The translations under genes and the position numbers were made by a program. Below are positions 9,081-18,425 of a DNA stretch of 64,000 nucleotides, one piece after another (within the stretch, counting starts at the first letter, position 1; the number at the start of each line of letters is the position of its first letter). The stretch comes from Crocinitomicaceae bacterium. GTDB lineage: Bacteria; Bacteroidota; Bacteroidia; Flavobacteriales_D; Crocinitomicaceae. The DNA lies in assembly GCA_024639405.1 (NCBI GenBank), contig JAHEIL010000045.1, positions 242,009 through 306,008 on the forward strand, read 5' to 3'. The notes beneath the pieces were generated by a model, which did no database searches, was not told the origin of the DNA, and saw only the letters and a list, made by a program, of their open reading frames with translations.

Positions 9081-10385
9081 TTATAATGACCAATATTCTA
9101 AGTCGTTGATTTTATTTTTAAAGATGCCTTTTACATCAATGAATACTCCTGTTTCATTCTTCAAGTATTTTTTAAAATCTGCTTCATTCATCGTTTTGTA
9201 TTCATTATGATTAACCGCTACAATAATGGCATCGTAATCTTTTCCTGGATTTTTAGTTAAACCAATTCCATATTCATGGATCATTTCATCTGAATCTGCG
9301 TGAGGATCGACTAAATCTACATGCACAGAAAATGATTTCAATTCATTAACAACATCAATCACTTTAGAATTTCGAATGTCACTTACGTCTTCTTTAAACG
9401 TAGCACCAAGAACCAAAACCTTTGATTCTTGAATCACTTTCCCTTGAGCGATAATTTTCTTAACTGCTTGTTTAGCAATGTATCCACCCATAGAATCATT
9501 GACAAAGCGACCACTTGTAATTACTTTAGAATGATAACCTGCTTGTTGTGCTTTATGTGTTAAATAATATGGATCAACACCGATACAATGTCCACCTACC
9601 AAACCAGGAGAGAATTTTAAGAAATTCCATTTTGTTCCAGCTGCTTCAAGTACATCAAACGTATTGATTTTTAATTTATTAAAAATGATTGATAATTCAT
9701 TCATCAAGGCAATGTTCAAATCACGTTGTGTATTCTCGATAATTTTTGCAGCTTCTGCAACTTTGATGGAAGTTGCTCTATGAACACCTGCTTTCACTAC
9801 CAATTCATACGTTTGTGCAATTTCATTTAACGAATGATCATCGCAACCTGAAACTACTTTAATTACGTTTTGCAAGGTATGTTCTTTATCACCTGGATTG
9901 ATTCGCTCAGGAGAATAACCAACCATAAAATCTTCTTTAAATTTCAAGCCTGATATTTCTTCTAAAACAGGAATACAATCTTCTTCCGTACAACCTGGGT
10001 AAACAGTCGATTCAAAAACCACATAATCGCCTTTTTTCAAAACTTTTGCAACCGTTGAACTAGCGCCAATTAATGGTTTCAAATTCGGTAAATTTGCGTC
10101 ATCTATTGGAGTAGGAACTGCAACAATAAAGAATTGAACATCTTTTAAATCATCAATATTAGCTGAAAATTTAATATCGCAACCTTCAAAATCAGCAGCT
10201 ACTAATTCATTACTTGGATCGATGTTTTGTTGCATCAAATTGATGCGGTCTTGATTGATGTCAAAACCAATTACTTTGATTTTACGGGCAAATTCCAATG
10301 CAATTGGTAGACCAACATAACCAAGTCCAATCACAGCTAATGTAGCATCTTTGGCTACTAATCTATTAAAAATTGAGTTGTTCAT
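9081..10385 (-). CDS. UDP-N-acetylhexosamine 6-dehydrogenase (TviB/WbpO/WbpA class)
   Basis: This 434-residue nucleotide-sugar dehydrogenase has GLGYVG (residues 20-25), the TviB-like stretch ESTVYPGCTEEDC, RINPGDKEHT, IENTQRDLNIALMNEL and the catalytic GGHCIGVDPYY with Cys267. It oxidises C6 of UDP-GlcNAc (or UDP-GalNAc) to the uronic acid with two NAD. Together with the WbpB-, WbpE- and WbpD-like genes beside it, UDP-GlcNAc is the likelier substrate. Its first 20 bases overlap the end of the wbpB-like gene, which suggests coupled translation. Confidence 0.9.
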   Translation of the reverse strand: MNNSIFNRLVAKDATLAVIGLGYVGLPIALEFARKIKVIGFDINQDRINLMQQNIDPSNELVAADFEGCDIKFSANIDDLKDVQFFIVAVPTPIDDANLPNLKPLIGASSTVAKVLKKGDYVVFESTVYPGCTEEDCIPVLEEISGLKFKEDFMVGYSPERINPGDKEHTLQNVIKVVSGCDDHSLNEIAQTYELVVKAGVHRATSIKVAEAAKIIENTQRDLNIALMNELSIIFNKLKINTFDVLEAAGTKWNFLKFSPGLVGGHCIGVDPYYLTHKAQQAGYHSKVITSGRFVNDSMGGYIAKQAVKKIIAQGKVIQESKVLVLGATFKEDVSDIRNSKVIDVVNELKSFSVHVDLVDPHADSDEMIHEYGIGLTKNPGKDYDAIIVAVNHNEYKTMNEADFKKYLKNETGVFIDVKGIFKNKINDLEYWSL

Positions 10386-11394
10386 TTCTTACTTTATATA
10401 TTCTTTCAATAATCTCAACAACTTTCATACCTTCTAAAGCATTTGTTGTTGCAGATGTTCTATCTTTTAAGGTGTCAATTACATTTTTTATAACGAAATT
10501 ATGATTGGCTGCAGAACCTTTGTAAGCGCCATAATCATTTCCAGGATTAGTTGGAGCTAACTCAGGCATTTCGTAATCTTTAATGTTACAAACTTCTACT
10601 TCGTTCATGTATTGTCCACCGATTTTTACACTTCCATTTTTTCCAATGATTGTAATCGAACTTTCCAAATTTTGATTGGCAACAGCCGTTGAATAATTGA
10701 TGGAACCCATTCCGCCATCAACAAAATCAAAACTTACGAATCCTGAATCTTCAAAATCGGTAGAATCTTGGTGTGTGAAATCTGCAAATTTTCCTTGGAT
10801 ATTATCGATATCCCCAAATAACCAATACATGATATCAATGAAGTGAGAAAATTGCGTAAACAAAGTTCCACCGTCTAAATCTTTGGTTCCTTTCCAACCA
10901 CCTTTTTTATAGTAACGGTCATCTCTGTTCCAATAGCAATTCAATTGAACCATAAAGATTTCGCCCATTTTACCTGATTCAATCAATTCTTTTATCCAAA
11001 CAGAAGGCGGTGAATAACGGTTTTGCATGACACAAAAAACTTGTTTATTGACTTGGAGCGATTTGAAAATTACTTTTTCACAGCTATCTTTTGTTAAGCC
11101 CATTGGCTTTTCACATACGATGTGTTTTTTAGCTGTTAATCCAGCGATGCTTTGCGCAGCATGAAAACCATTTGGTGTACATACATTCATGACATCAAAT
11201 TCAATACCTGAAGCGATTAAATCTTCTACCGTTTCAAAAAATGGAACTTCAAAATCAATCGCATCGCACGCTTCTTTTGAACGAACATCAACCATAGCCA
11301 CTAATTCAGCCTCTTCTTCTCTTCTTATCATTTCAGCATGACGCTTGCCGATATGACCAGCTCCAATTACAGCAAATTTTATTTTGTTACTCAT
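10366..11394 (-). CDS. wbpB: Gfo/Idh/MocA-family UDP-GlcNAcA 3-dehydrogenase (WbpB/WlbA-like)
   Basis: The 342-residue oxidoreductase has the dinucleotide motif GAGHIG (residues 11-16), the Gfo/Idh/MocA EKP motif (95-97), and WlbA-like segments QNRYSPP, NCYWNRDDRYY, GWKGTKDLDGG and TQFSHFIDIMYWL. WbpB/WlbA oxidises C3 of UDP-N-acetylglucosaminuronic acid, and the keto sugar is then aminated by WbpE. Here the WbpE-, WbpD- and TviB-like genes are all in the same operon, which supports the assignment. Its stop lies inside the next gene by 20 bases and its start is three bases from the wbpD-like stop. Confidence 0.88.
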   Translation of the reverse strand: MSNKIKFAVIGAGHIGKRHAEMIRREEEAELVAMVDVRSKEACDAIDFEVPFFETVEDLIASGIEFDVMNVCTPNGFHAAQSIAGLTAKKHIVCEKPMGLTKDSCEKVIFKSLQVNKQVFCVMQNRYSPPSVWIKELIESGKMGEIFMVQLNCYWNRDDRYYKKGGWKGTKDLDGGTLFTQFSHFIDIMYWLFGDIDNIQGKFADFTHQDSTDFEDSGFVSFDFVDGGMGSINYSTAVANQNLESSITIIGKNGSVKIGGQYMNEVEVCNIKDYEMPELAPTNPGNDYGAYKGSAANHNFVIKNVIDTLKDRTSATTNALEGMKVVEIIERIYKVRNEQLNF

Positions 11395-11396
11395 CT

Positions 11397-11969
11397 TTAT
11401 TTTGTTCGAACAACGTGACCGTTATCCAATTTATATTCTTGTTTACTTTCAGGACAAATTGCCATACCGTCAGTATTAAACTCTAAACGGTGACCAAATT
11501 CACTCATCCATCCTATTTGTCGCGCTGGATTTCCAACGACTAATGCAAATGGTAATACTGTTTTTGTTACAACCGCACCGGCACCAATAAAAGCATATTC
11601 GCCAATATCATGACCACATACAATCGTCGCATTAGCGCCAATACTAGCTCCTTTGCGGACAATTGTTTTTGCATATTGATCGCGACGATTTACGCCACTT
11701 CTTGGGTTAATTACATTAGTGAAAACCATCGAAGGGCCTAAAAACACATCGTCTTCACATTCAACGCCTGTGTACAGCGAAACATTGTTTTGAATTTTTA
11801 CGTTGTTTCCAAGTACAACATTAGGAGAAACAACGACATTTTGACCAATGTTACATCGTTCACCGATACTACAATTTGGCATAATATGCGAAAAATGCCA
11901 GATTTTAGTTCCGGTTCCTATTGTGCAACCTTCATCGATAATTGCAGATTCATGTGCAAAATAATCCAT
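11397..11969 (-). CDS. wbpD: WbpD-like left-handed beta-helix N-acetyltransferase
   Basis: The 190-residue protein consists of hexapeptide repeats ([24 protein letters not shown] and so on) and then [13 protein letters not shown] and a short [10 protein letters not shown] tail. Both length and tail closely follow Pseudomonas WbpD. It would acetylate the 3-amino group of UDP-GlcNAc3NA using acetyl-CoA, giving UDP-2,3-diacetamido-2,3-dideoxyglucuronate. Family members of this type work as trimers. The start ATG overlaps the stop of the upstream gene by one base (TAATG). Confidence 0.9.
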   Translation of the reverse strand: MDYFAHESAIIDEGCTIGTGTKIWHFSHIMPNCSIGERCNIGQNVVVSPNVVLGNNVKIQNNVSLYTGVECEDDVFLGPSMVFTNVINPRSGVNRRDQYAKTIVRKGASIGANATIVCGHDIGEYAFIGAGAVVTKTVLPFALVVGNPARQIGWMSEFGHRLEFNTDGMAICPESKQEYKLDNGHVVRTK

Positions 11970-12955
11970 TAGCGAATAATGTATTTATCAAAATCATTGT
12001 GCTCAGTTTGCATCAATTCTTCTTTCGTTAAACTTAAAAAATAATCGTAAGTGATTTTTAATCCTTCTTCACGACCAACTTTCGGCTCCCAATTTAAGAT
12101 TTTTCTGGCTTTAGTAATGTCTGGCTGACGTTGTTTTGGATCATCAACAGGTAAATCTTTGTAAATTACTTTTTGATCTGTACCCGTTAATTTTATGATT
12201 TCCTCGGCAAAATCTGCTATAGAAATTTCAGAAGGATTTCCGACATTTACAGGCTCAGCGTAATCTGAATGCAGTAAACGAACAATACCTTCCACTAAAT
12301 CATCAACATAACAAAACGAACGCGTTTGAGAGCCATCACCAAAAATTGTTAGATCTTCTCCACGCAATGCTTGACCAATAAAAGCTGGCAAAACACGACC
12401 ATCGTTCAAACGCATTCTTGGTCCATACGTATTAAATATTCGAATGATGCGTGTTTCTACACCATGGAAATTATGGTACGCCATTGTAATAGCTTCTTGA
12501 AAACGTTTCGCTTCATCATACACGCCGCGTGGTCCAACTGGATTCACATTTCCCCAATACTCTTCTGTTTGCGGATGTACTGTTGGGTCACCATACACTT
12601 CTGATGTAGAAGCAATTAAAACTCTAGCCCCTTTTGCTTTTGCCAATCCCAAACAATTGTGAATTCCCAAAGAACCTACTTTCAAGGTTTGAATTGGAAT
12701 TTTCAAATAATCTATTGGACTCGCAGGTGAAGCAAAATGTAATATGTAATCTAATTCACCAGCAACATGTATGAATTTTGAAACATCGTGGTTGTAAAAC
12801 TCAAAATGTTCTAGCTTGAATAAATGTTCAATGTTTTTAAGACGACCCGTAATTAAATTATCCATCCCAATTACGTGGTAACCGTCTTTAATGAAACGAT
12901 CACATAAATGTGAGCCTAAAAAACCTGCTGCACCTGTTATTAAAATTCGTTTCAT
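11969..12955 (-). CDS. UDP-glucuronate decarboxylase (UDP-xylose synthase) type SDR
   Basis: This 328-residue SDR enzyme has [10 protein letters not shown] (residues 7-16), [10 protein letters not shown] with Glu119, and the RGVYDEAKR block with Y146 and K150. That block is typical of UDP-glucuronate decarboxylases (Uxs), as is [17 protein letters not shown]. It converts UDP-glucuronate to UDP-xylose. The ugd gene for its substrate is directly upstream, with only one base between stop and start, so the pair forms a UDP-glucose to UDP-xylose route. A 4-epimerase role is less likely given the YDEAKR motif. Confidence 0.88.
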   Translation of the reverse strand: MKRILITGAAGFLGSHLCDRFIKDGYHVIGMDNLITGRLKNIEHLFKLEHFEFYNHDVSKFIHVAGELDYILHFASPASPIDYLKIPIQTLKVGSLGIHNCLGLAKAKGARVLIASTSEVYGDPTVHPQTEEYWGNVNPVGPRGVYDEAKRFQEAITMAYHNFHGVETRIIRIFNTYGPRMRLNDGRVLPAFIGQALRGEDLTIFGDGSQTRSFCYVDDLVEGIVRLLHSDYAEPVNVGNPSEISIADFAEEIIKLTGTDQKVIYKDLPVDDPKQRQPDITKARKILNWEPKVGREEGLKITYDYFLSLTKEELMQTEHNDFDKYIIR

Positions 12956-12956
12956 C

Positions 12957-14273
12957 TTATTTATTAATTAATTTTCTTCCAATACTGCTGTAGAAAAATC
13001 CTATTTCAGACATTTCATCCATGTCAAATAAATTTCTACCATCAAATACAACTGCGTCTTTCAATAAAAACTTGATTTTAGAAAAATCAGGATTTCTAAA
13101 AATTCCCCATTCCGTGCAAATCAACAAGGCATCAGCGCCTTCTAAAATCGAATATTCATCCGTTCCATATTTGATTTTATCTCCGATTAAACGTTCTACA
13201 TTCGGCATCGCTTCCGGATCAAATGCAGTAATTGTAGCGCCTGCTGCAACCAATTCATCAATCATATACAAAGCTGGAGCTTCGCGAATATCATCTGTAT
13301 CTGGTTTGAATGCCAATCCCCACAATGCAATTTTCTTTCCGTTTAAATCCCCTTTAAAGAAATTCTTCATTTTTGGAAACAACACCGTTTTTTGATTTTC
13401 ATTAACGTTCATTACAGCATCTAAAATCTCAAAGTTAAAATTCGCTTCTTGTCCAGATTTATACAAAGCTTGCACATCTTTTGGAAAACAAGAACCTCCA
13501 TAACCAATTCCAGGGAATAAAAACCTTTTTCCAATGCGCTCATCTGAACCAATTCCTATTCTCACCTTGTCAACATCCGCTCCTACCAATTCGCAAAAAT
13601 TAGCGATTTCATTCATGAACGTAATTTTTGTTGCCAAGAAAGCATTTGCAGCATATTTTGTCAATTCCGCAGACTTCTCATCCATGAACAAAATCGGGTT
13701 TCCTTGGCGAACAAATGGTTTGTAAAGTGTTTCCATTATTTTTCGAGCGCGCTCATCAGATGCTCCAATCACTACACGATCTGGCTTCATGAAATCGTCA
13801 ACCGCAAAACCTTCTCTTAAAAACTCAGGATTTGAAACAACAGCAAACTCAACTTTTGAATGAGCTTTTATTGCAGCATAAACTTTATCTGCTGTTCCAA
13901 CTGGAACGGTACTTTTATCTACAATTACTTTGAAATCTTTCAACAATTTTCCCAATTGATCAGCAACACCTAAAATATAGGATAAATCAGCAGAACCATC
14001 TTCACCTGGAGGAGTTGGTAAGGCTAAAAATATTATTTCAGCATCTTTTATTCCTTCCTCAAGGGAAGTTGTAAAAGTCAAACGATTCGCTTTAATGTTG
14101 CGTTCAAACAAAACATCTAAATGCGGCTCATAGATTGGTATTTCTCCATTTCGCATGCGTGCAACTTTGGCTGCATCAATATCAATACAAACAACATTGT
14201 TTCCTGTTTCAGCGAAGCAAGTTCCTGTTACTAAACCAACATAACCTGTTCCAACGACGGCAATTTTACCCAT
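12957..14273 (-). CDS. ugd: UDP-glucose 6-dehydrogenase
   Basis: The 438-residue protein has [16 protein letters not shown] at the N-terminus, the glutamate motif SNPEFLREG, and the catalytic [10 protein letters not shown] with Cys262. It matches class II UDP-glucose dehydrogenases (Ugd/RkpK). It makes UDP-glucuronate, the substrate of the adjacent decarboxylase. The start overlaps the aminotransferase stop by one base. It is distinct from the second nucleotide-sugar dehydrogenase at 9081-10385, which has TviB rather than Ugd signatures; two paralogous dehydrogenases with different substrates are thus in one operon. Confidence 0.93.
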   Translation of the reverse strand: MGKIAVVGTGYVGLVTGTCFAETGNNVVCIDIDAAKVARMRNGEIPIYEPHLDVLFERNIKANRLTFTTSLEEGIKDAEIIFLALPTPPGEDGSADLSYILGVADQLGKLLKDFKVIVDKSTVPVGTADKVYAAIKAHSKVEFAVVSNPEFLREGFAVDDFMKPDRVVIGASDERARKIMETLYKPFVRQGNPILFMDEKSAELTKYAANAFLATKITFMNEIANFCELVGADVDKVRIGIGSDERIGKRFLFPGIGYGGSCFPKDVQALYKSGQEANFNFEILDAVMNVNENQKTVLFPKMKNFFKGDLNGKKIALWGLAFKPDTDDIREAPALYMIDELVAAGATITAFDPEAMPNVERLIGDKIKYGTDEYSILEGADALLICTEWGIFRNPDFSKIKFLLKDAVVFDGRNLFDMDEMSEIGFFYSSIGRKLINK

Positions 14274-15406
14274 TAGTTTTTTGTTAAAAATTTAGCAACA
14301 GTAGAACAAATAAAGTCCAATTGTTCTTGTTCCATTTCCGTATGAATTGGCAAAGAAATCACACGTTCCGTTAACCAATCTGTTTTAGGTAACATAGTAG
14401 CATCACTTCCAAATGCCGCAAACATTTTTTGTTTGTGCGCAGGAACTGGGTAATAAATCATTGATGGAACTTCATGTTCCGCTAAAAAAGCATTTAATGC
14501 ATCACGATTAATTCCATTTACTGTTAAGGTATATTGATGAAAAACATGCTTAGATTCTTTTCCGCGAACAGGCGTTTTCAATTGATCAAATTGTGCAAAA
14601 AATGCATCGTAATGATCGGCTACTTTTCTACGCGCAGCAATGTATGTATCTAATTCTCTTAATTTAATTCTCAAAATAGCTGCTTGAATCGTATCTAAAC
14701 GAGAATTACATCCAACAACATCGTGGTAATAGCGTTTACTTTGACCATGATTGGCAATCATTCTCATTTGAGCTGCTAATTCATCATTATTCGTGCAAAT
14801 TGCACCACCATCTCCATAACACCCTAAATTTTTTGATGGAAAAAATGAGGTACAACCAATATCTCCGATAGTTCCTGTTTTTGAAACCGAGCCATTTTTG
14901 TGGTAATAATCGCTTCCAATTGCTTGCGCATTGTCTTCAACAACAAATAAGTTATGTTTATTCGCTATTTCCATAATTGCATCCATGTTAGCTGCTTGGC
15001 CGTACAAATGTACCGGAACAATTGCTTTAGTTTTGCTTGTTATGGCAGCTTCAATCGCTGAAGGATCAATGCAAAATGTGTCGATATCAACTTCTACAAA
15101 AACTGGCTTCAAGCCTAACAAGGCCATGACTTCAGTTGTTGCAATGTATGTAAATGAAGGTGTGATGATTTCGTCACCTGCTTTTAAACCCAATGCCATC
15201 AATGCAATTTGCAATGCATCTGTTCCATTAGCACAAGGTATAACGTGTTTTACGCCTAAATACGCTTCCAATTCTTGTTGAAAAGCACTTACGTCAGGGC
15301 CATTAATAAATTGCGCATTCGTAATTACATGTTGAATGGCTTCATCTATTGCTGGTTTTATGTTTTGGTATTGGGACATTAAGTCCACCATTTGTATTTT
15401 TTTCAT
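14273..15406 (-). CDS. wbpE: WbpE-like DegT/DnrJ/EryC1/StrS aminotransferase
   Basis: This 377-residue PLP enzyme has CANGTDALQIALMALGL, the ITPSFTYIAT block, the VEDNAQAIGS aspartate motif and the Schiff-base lysine K192 in TSFFPSKNLGCYGDGG. The last block and the SRLDTIQAAIL stretch closely resemble WbpE, which aminates UDP-3-keto-GlcNAcA using glutamate. It is the first gene of the eight-gene operon. I chose ATG 15406; an in-frame TTG at 15424 would add six residues and cannot be excluded, because the promoter box lies at 15437-15444, upstream of both. Confidence 0.88.
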   Translation of the reverse strand: MKKIQMVDLMSQYQNIKPAIDEAIQHVITNAQFINGPDVSAFQQELEAYLGVKHVIPCANGTDALQIALMALGLKAGDEIITPSFTYIATTEVMALLGLKPVFVEVDIDTFCIDPSAIEAAITSKTKAIVPVHLYGQAANMDAIMEIANKHNLFVVEDNAQAIGSDYYHKNGSVSKTGTIGDIGCTSFFPSKNLGCYGDGGAICTNNDELAAQMRMIANHGQSKRYYHDVVGCNSRLDTIQAAILRIKLRELDTYIAARRKVADHYDAFFAQFDQLKTPVRGKESKHVFHQYTLTVNGINRDALNAFLAEHEVPSMIYYPVPAHKQKMFAAFGSDATMLPKTDWLTERVISLPIHTEMEQEQLDFICSTVAKFLTKN

Positions 15407-15436
15407 CAAGGATGGTGTTTTCAATCGTTTAGCTTA

Positions 15437-15444
15437 CAAATATA
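15437..15444 (-). promoter_or_regulatory. -7 box TATATTTG of the sugar-nucleotide operon
   Basis: An exact TAnnTTTG match on the minus strand, 30 bases before ATG 15406. No good TTG was found at the expected -33 distance. Confidence 0.5.
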
Positions 15445-15553
15445 CTGAAAAAAATAGCTTTAAAAGACCCATTTTTGAATAATTTTAAACGATTCGTTCA
15501 TTCGAATTAACACTTTTTAAGCAGTTAGATTCAGAGAATTAAAAAATTGGACT

Positions 15554-15561
15554 TAAATTTG
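15554..15561 (+). promoter_or_regulatory. -7 box TAAATTTG ending four bases before ATG 15566
   Basis: An exact TAnnTTTG match with four bases to the start codon, so the transcript would be leaderless or nearly so. No convincing -33 TTG was found. Confidence 0.5.
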
Positions 15562-15565
15562 GAAC

Positions 15566-16318
15566 ATGAGAAGCATCTTTTTTATCATTCTTTTTCTTCC
15601 ATCAGCGCTCTTTTCTCAACGAAATGTGAAAGACTCAATCATTGGAACTCCCTTGATTGGGGTTCATTATGGCGCAAATTGGACAGGTGGAGATTTAGCT
15701 GATCGTTACGGCTTTTTCAACCACATTGGTGGAATGGCTGGATACAAAACGAACCGTAATTGGTATTGGTGTTTAGATGGTAATTTCATGTTTGGAAACG
15801 ACATCAAAGTTCCAAATTTATTAGCTGGAATAACTGATTCAAATGGCATCATCAATGATATCAATGGCGGTGTTGGGAAGGTTTTTCTCTATTCACGTGG
15901 ATTTAATGTAAATGTTGGTTTTGGAAAATTATTTCCTGTGTTAAGTCCAAATAAAAATTCAGGAATTTTAGTGCAAGCCGGTGCTGGATTTTTGTACCAC
16001 AAAATCAGAATTGAAACCAACGAGCAAGTCATTCCGCAAATTGAAAATGAGTACACATATGGGTATGATCGCCTAACAACAGGTTTAAATTTCCATCAAT
16101 TTATTGGCTATTCATACATGTCAAATGCAGGATTTTACAATTTTTATGGCGGTTTTTATTTCCAACAAGGATTGACAAAAAACTACAGAACAATTTTCTT
16201 TGACCAACCAGATGTTCCAGTTTCAACTGCCACACGTTTGGACTTACAGTTTGGACTTAGAATTGGCTGGTACATTCCTTTTTACAAACGTTTGCCAAAA
16301 GATTATTACTTCGATTGA
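15566..16318 (+). CDS. Predicted outer-membrane beta-barrel protein
   Basis: The 250-residue protein has a signal peptide ending at ALFSQ. It contains alternating amphipathic strands rich in Gly, Tyr and Phe (GVHYGANWTGGDL, GAGFLYHKIRIETN, FYNFYGGFYFQQGL, DLQFGLRIGWYIPF), which point to an outer-membrane beta-barrel. No named family is recognised with certainty. Its stop overlaps the start of waaA by one base (TGATG), so the two are probably translated together. That suggests an envelope role, possibly linked to lipopolysaccharide; this is inference. Confidence 0.75.
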   Translation: MRSIFFIILFLPSALFSQRNVKDSIIGTPLIGVHYGANWTGGDLADRYGFFNHIGGMAGYKTNRNWYWCLDGNFMFGNDIKVPNLLAGITDSNGIINDINGGVGKVFLYSRGFNVNVGFGKLFPVLSPNKNSGILVQAGAGFLYHKIRIETNEQVIPQIENEYTYGYDRLTTGLNFHQFIGYSYMSNAGFYNFYGGFYFQQGLTKNYRTIFFDQPDVPVSTATRLDLQFGLRIGWYIPFYKRLPKDYYFD

Positions 16319-17535
16319 TGGGGTTATTCTATTCTTTTTTTATCCGCTTTTATGCTGAAATCATTCGCATAGCTGCACTTTTTAACCCAAAGGCAAAGTC
16401 TTGGATTGCAGGAAGAAAAAATTTCTTCGAAAAATTAGAACAAGAAAACTTTCAAGACAAAAACATTCATTGGTTCCATTGTGCTTCGCTAGGTGAATTT
16501 GACATGGCATTGCCTTTAATGCAACGCGTCAAACAAAACGATCCTTCAATTTTTGTACTGGTTTCCTTTTTTTCACCATCTGGAATGGAACATTACCACA
16601 AACGCGAAAATTTCGTTGATCTAGCCATTTATTTACCAATTGACACAAAAGCAAACGCTCAGAAATTCATGCAATTTTTTCAACCGAAAGTTGCCTATTT
16701 TGTGAAATACGAGTTTTGGGCCAATTATATTTTTGAAGCAAAAAATGCAGGTGTTAAGGTCTTTTCTATTTGCACACTCCTCCGCGAAAATCACCGTTTT
16801 TTCAAGTGGTATGGTGCGTTTTTTAGAAAGACTTTAAAATCAATTGATTTCTTTTATACGCAAAATGAAACGACCAGTCGATTGTTGCAATCCATTGGAC
16901 TTAATAATGTATTAACAATTGGAGATTTGCGCTTTGATCGGGTGATTGAAAACAGCCAAAAAGTACAACGAAACGAACGCATAGAAGAATTTTTAAATAC
17001 TGAAAAAGCTATTTTGTTTGGTAGTACATGGCCGCAAGATGAGAAAATTATTGCAGCTTATATTGCGGCGCAACCTAAAAAAAAATTCATTTTAGCACCC
17101 CATTCCATTAACGAACAACATTTAGCTTCGATTGAAAAATTAATTCCTTGTGTTCGCTATACTGCTGAAGAAAAAAACACGTGTAATGTCTTGTTGTTAA
17201 ATACGATTGGTCATTTATCAAGCGCCTACAATTATGGTGAAATTGCGTATGTTGGCGGTGGATTTTCCGGTAAATTACACAACATTTTAGAACCAGCAGT
17301 TTTTGGATTACCCGTAATTTTCGGACCAAAATTTGAGCGCTTTCCAGAAGCAAGTGCGTTCATTGAAGAAGGAATTGGTTTTTCAATCAACAACATTGAA
17401 AGCATGCAATCAACGATTCATGCAATTGAAGAAAATCTCGCTAATTTAGCAGAGAAAACAAAACGTTTTGTAGCGAAAAATCAAGGTGCTGCAGATGCCA
17501 TTTACAACGATATTAAAGCTCGCTTTAATTATTAG
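16318..17535 (+). CDS. waaA: 3-deoxy-D-manno-octulosonate (Kdo) transferase
   Basis: The 405-residue protein has the glycosyltransferase N-terminal domain signature HCASLGEFDMALPLMQ, followed by DTKANAQKFMQFFQPKVAYFVKYEFWANYI. The C-terminal half holds GSTWPQDEKII, YVGGGFSGKLHNILEPAVFGLPVIFGP and FPEASAFIEEG, all typical of WaaA/KdtA (GT30). It transfers Kdo from CMP-Kdo to lipid A precursor at the inner membrane. The start is ATG 16318, overlapping the previous stop. The HldD gene at 25388 is the other lipopolysaccharide-core gene in the window. Confidence 0.92.
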   Translation: MGLFYSFFIRFYAEIIRIAALFNPKAKSWIAGRKNFFEKLEQENFQDKNIHWFHCASLGEFDMALPLMQRVKQNDPSIFVLVSFFSPSGMEHYHKRENFVDLAIYLPIDTKANAQKFMQFFQPKVAYFVKYEFWANYIFEAKNAGVKVFSICTLLRENHRFFKWYGAFFRKTLKSIDFFYTQNETTSRLLQSIGLNNVLTIGDLRFDRVIENSQKVQRNERIEEFLNTEKAILFGSTWPQDEKIIAAYIAAQPKKKFILAPHSINEQHLASIEKLIPCVRYTAEEKNTCNVLLLNTIGHLSSAYNYGEIAYVGGGFSGKLHNILEPAVFGLPVIFGPKFERFPEASAFIEEGIGFSINNIESMQSTIHAIEENLANLAEKTKRFVAKNQGAADAIYNDIKARFNY

Positions 17536-17640
17536 TACCTATAGTTTGTGCATTTCCTCTGCAGAATTTAGCTTAGTTTGCTCGACAAAGCTCTTCGTTA
17601 AAAAAATTTAAACCGATTAAAAAAATCGCTTAAAAAGCGC

Positions 17641-17648
17641 TAACTTTG
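17641..17648 (+). promoter_or_regulatory. Distal -7 box TAACTTTG of the peroxiredoxin gene
   Basis: An exact TAnnTTTG match 101 bases before ATG 17750. Two overlapping small hairpins (CGATT/AATCG at 17614-17628 and CGCTT/AAGCG at 17627-17639) lie just upstream, where a regulator could bind. No known operator motif is recognised. Confidence 0.4.
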
Positions 17649-17705
17649 CACACAATAATTAACTTTTTTTAATTTAAAATTAACGCAGCAAGAACTTAAT
17701 TCATG

Positions 17706-17713
17706 TAATTTTG
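17706..17713 (+). promoter_or_regulatory. Proximal -7 box TAATTTTG of the peroxiredoxin gene
   Basis: An exact TAnnTTTG match 36 bases before ATG 17750, giving a second candidate start of transcription in the same leader. Confidence 0.5.
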
Positions 17714-17749
17714 TTTTTGTAAATACTAAAGTAAATAAAACAATTAATA

Positions 17750-18382
17750 ATGGGAGTAATAGTAGGAAAAAAAGCGCCATCATTCAAGGCAGCTGCCGTA
17801 GTTAACGGAATGGAAATCGTTCAAGATTTTTCATTGGATCAATACGTTGGAAAAAATCATGTGTTATTTTTCTTTTATCCAAAAGATTTCACATTCGTTT
17901 GTCCTTCTGAGTTACATGCTTTTCAAGCAAAATTAGACCAATTCGAAGCAAGAGGCGTTAAAGTTGTAGCTTGTTCAACAGATACAGAAGAATCTCACTG
18001 GGCTTGGTTACAAACACCAAAAAACAAAGGTGGAATTGAAGGCGTTAAATACCCAATCGTTGCAGATACATCGAAAACAATTTCTGAAGCTTACGGCGTT
18101 TTAGCTGGAGAATACGAATACGATATGGACGGAACATTGGTGGCAAATGGCCCAATGATTGCGTACAGAGGATTGTTTTTAATTGACAAAACTGGAACGG
18201 TTATGCACCAATTGGTAAACATGTTCCCATTAGGAAGAAACGTTGACGAAGCATTGCGTATGGTTGATGCATTACAATTCTTCGAAAACAATGGCGAAGT
18301 TTGCCCTGCTAACTGGCAAAAAGGTGACGACGGAATGACTGCTTCTTTCGACGGAGTAGCTGATTACTTGTCTAAACACTAA
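17750..18382 (+). CDS. Typical 2-Cys peroxiredoxin (AhpC/Prx1 type)
   Basis: The 210-residue protein has the peroxidatic cysteine C51 in FYPKDFTFVCPSEL and the resolving cysteine C185 in GEVCPANW. It reduces hydrogen peroxide and alkyl hydroperoxides, with electrons from AhpF or thioredoxin; neither partner gene is nearby. The gene stands alone between two promoter-box candidates and a clear terminator, so it is probably monocistronic and highly expressed. The codon context (many GTT/GCT/GAA) looks like the neighbouring core genes, with no sign of transfer. Confidence 0.94.
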   Translation: MGVIVGKKAPSFKAAAVVNGMEIVQDFSLDQYVGKNHVLFFFYPKDFTFVCPSELHAFQAKLDQFEARGVKVVACSTDTEESHWAWLQTPKNKGGIEGVKYPIVADTSKTISEAYGVLAGEYEYDMDGTLVANGPMIAYRGLFLIDKTGTVMHQLVNMFPLGRNVDEALRMVDALQFFENNGEVCPANWQKGDDGMTASFDGVADYLSKH

Positions 18383-18400
18383 GAAATAAAATTGATAGAA

Positions 18401-18425
18401 AGCCTCGAGAAATCGGGGCTTTTTT
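18401..18425 (+). terminator. Intrinsic terminator after peroxiredoxin, GAAA loop
   Basis: The 8-bp stem AGCCTCGA/TCGGGGCT (one G-T wobble) closes a GAAA tetraloop and is followed by six T. The stop codon of the convergent MFS gene lies inside the T run. Confidence 0.85.

Noticed and set aside
13021..15281. Plus-strand frames of 116-124 codons inside ugd and the wbpE-like gene
   Set aside because: They lie antisense inside well-supported genes and their products match no family.
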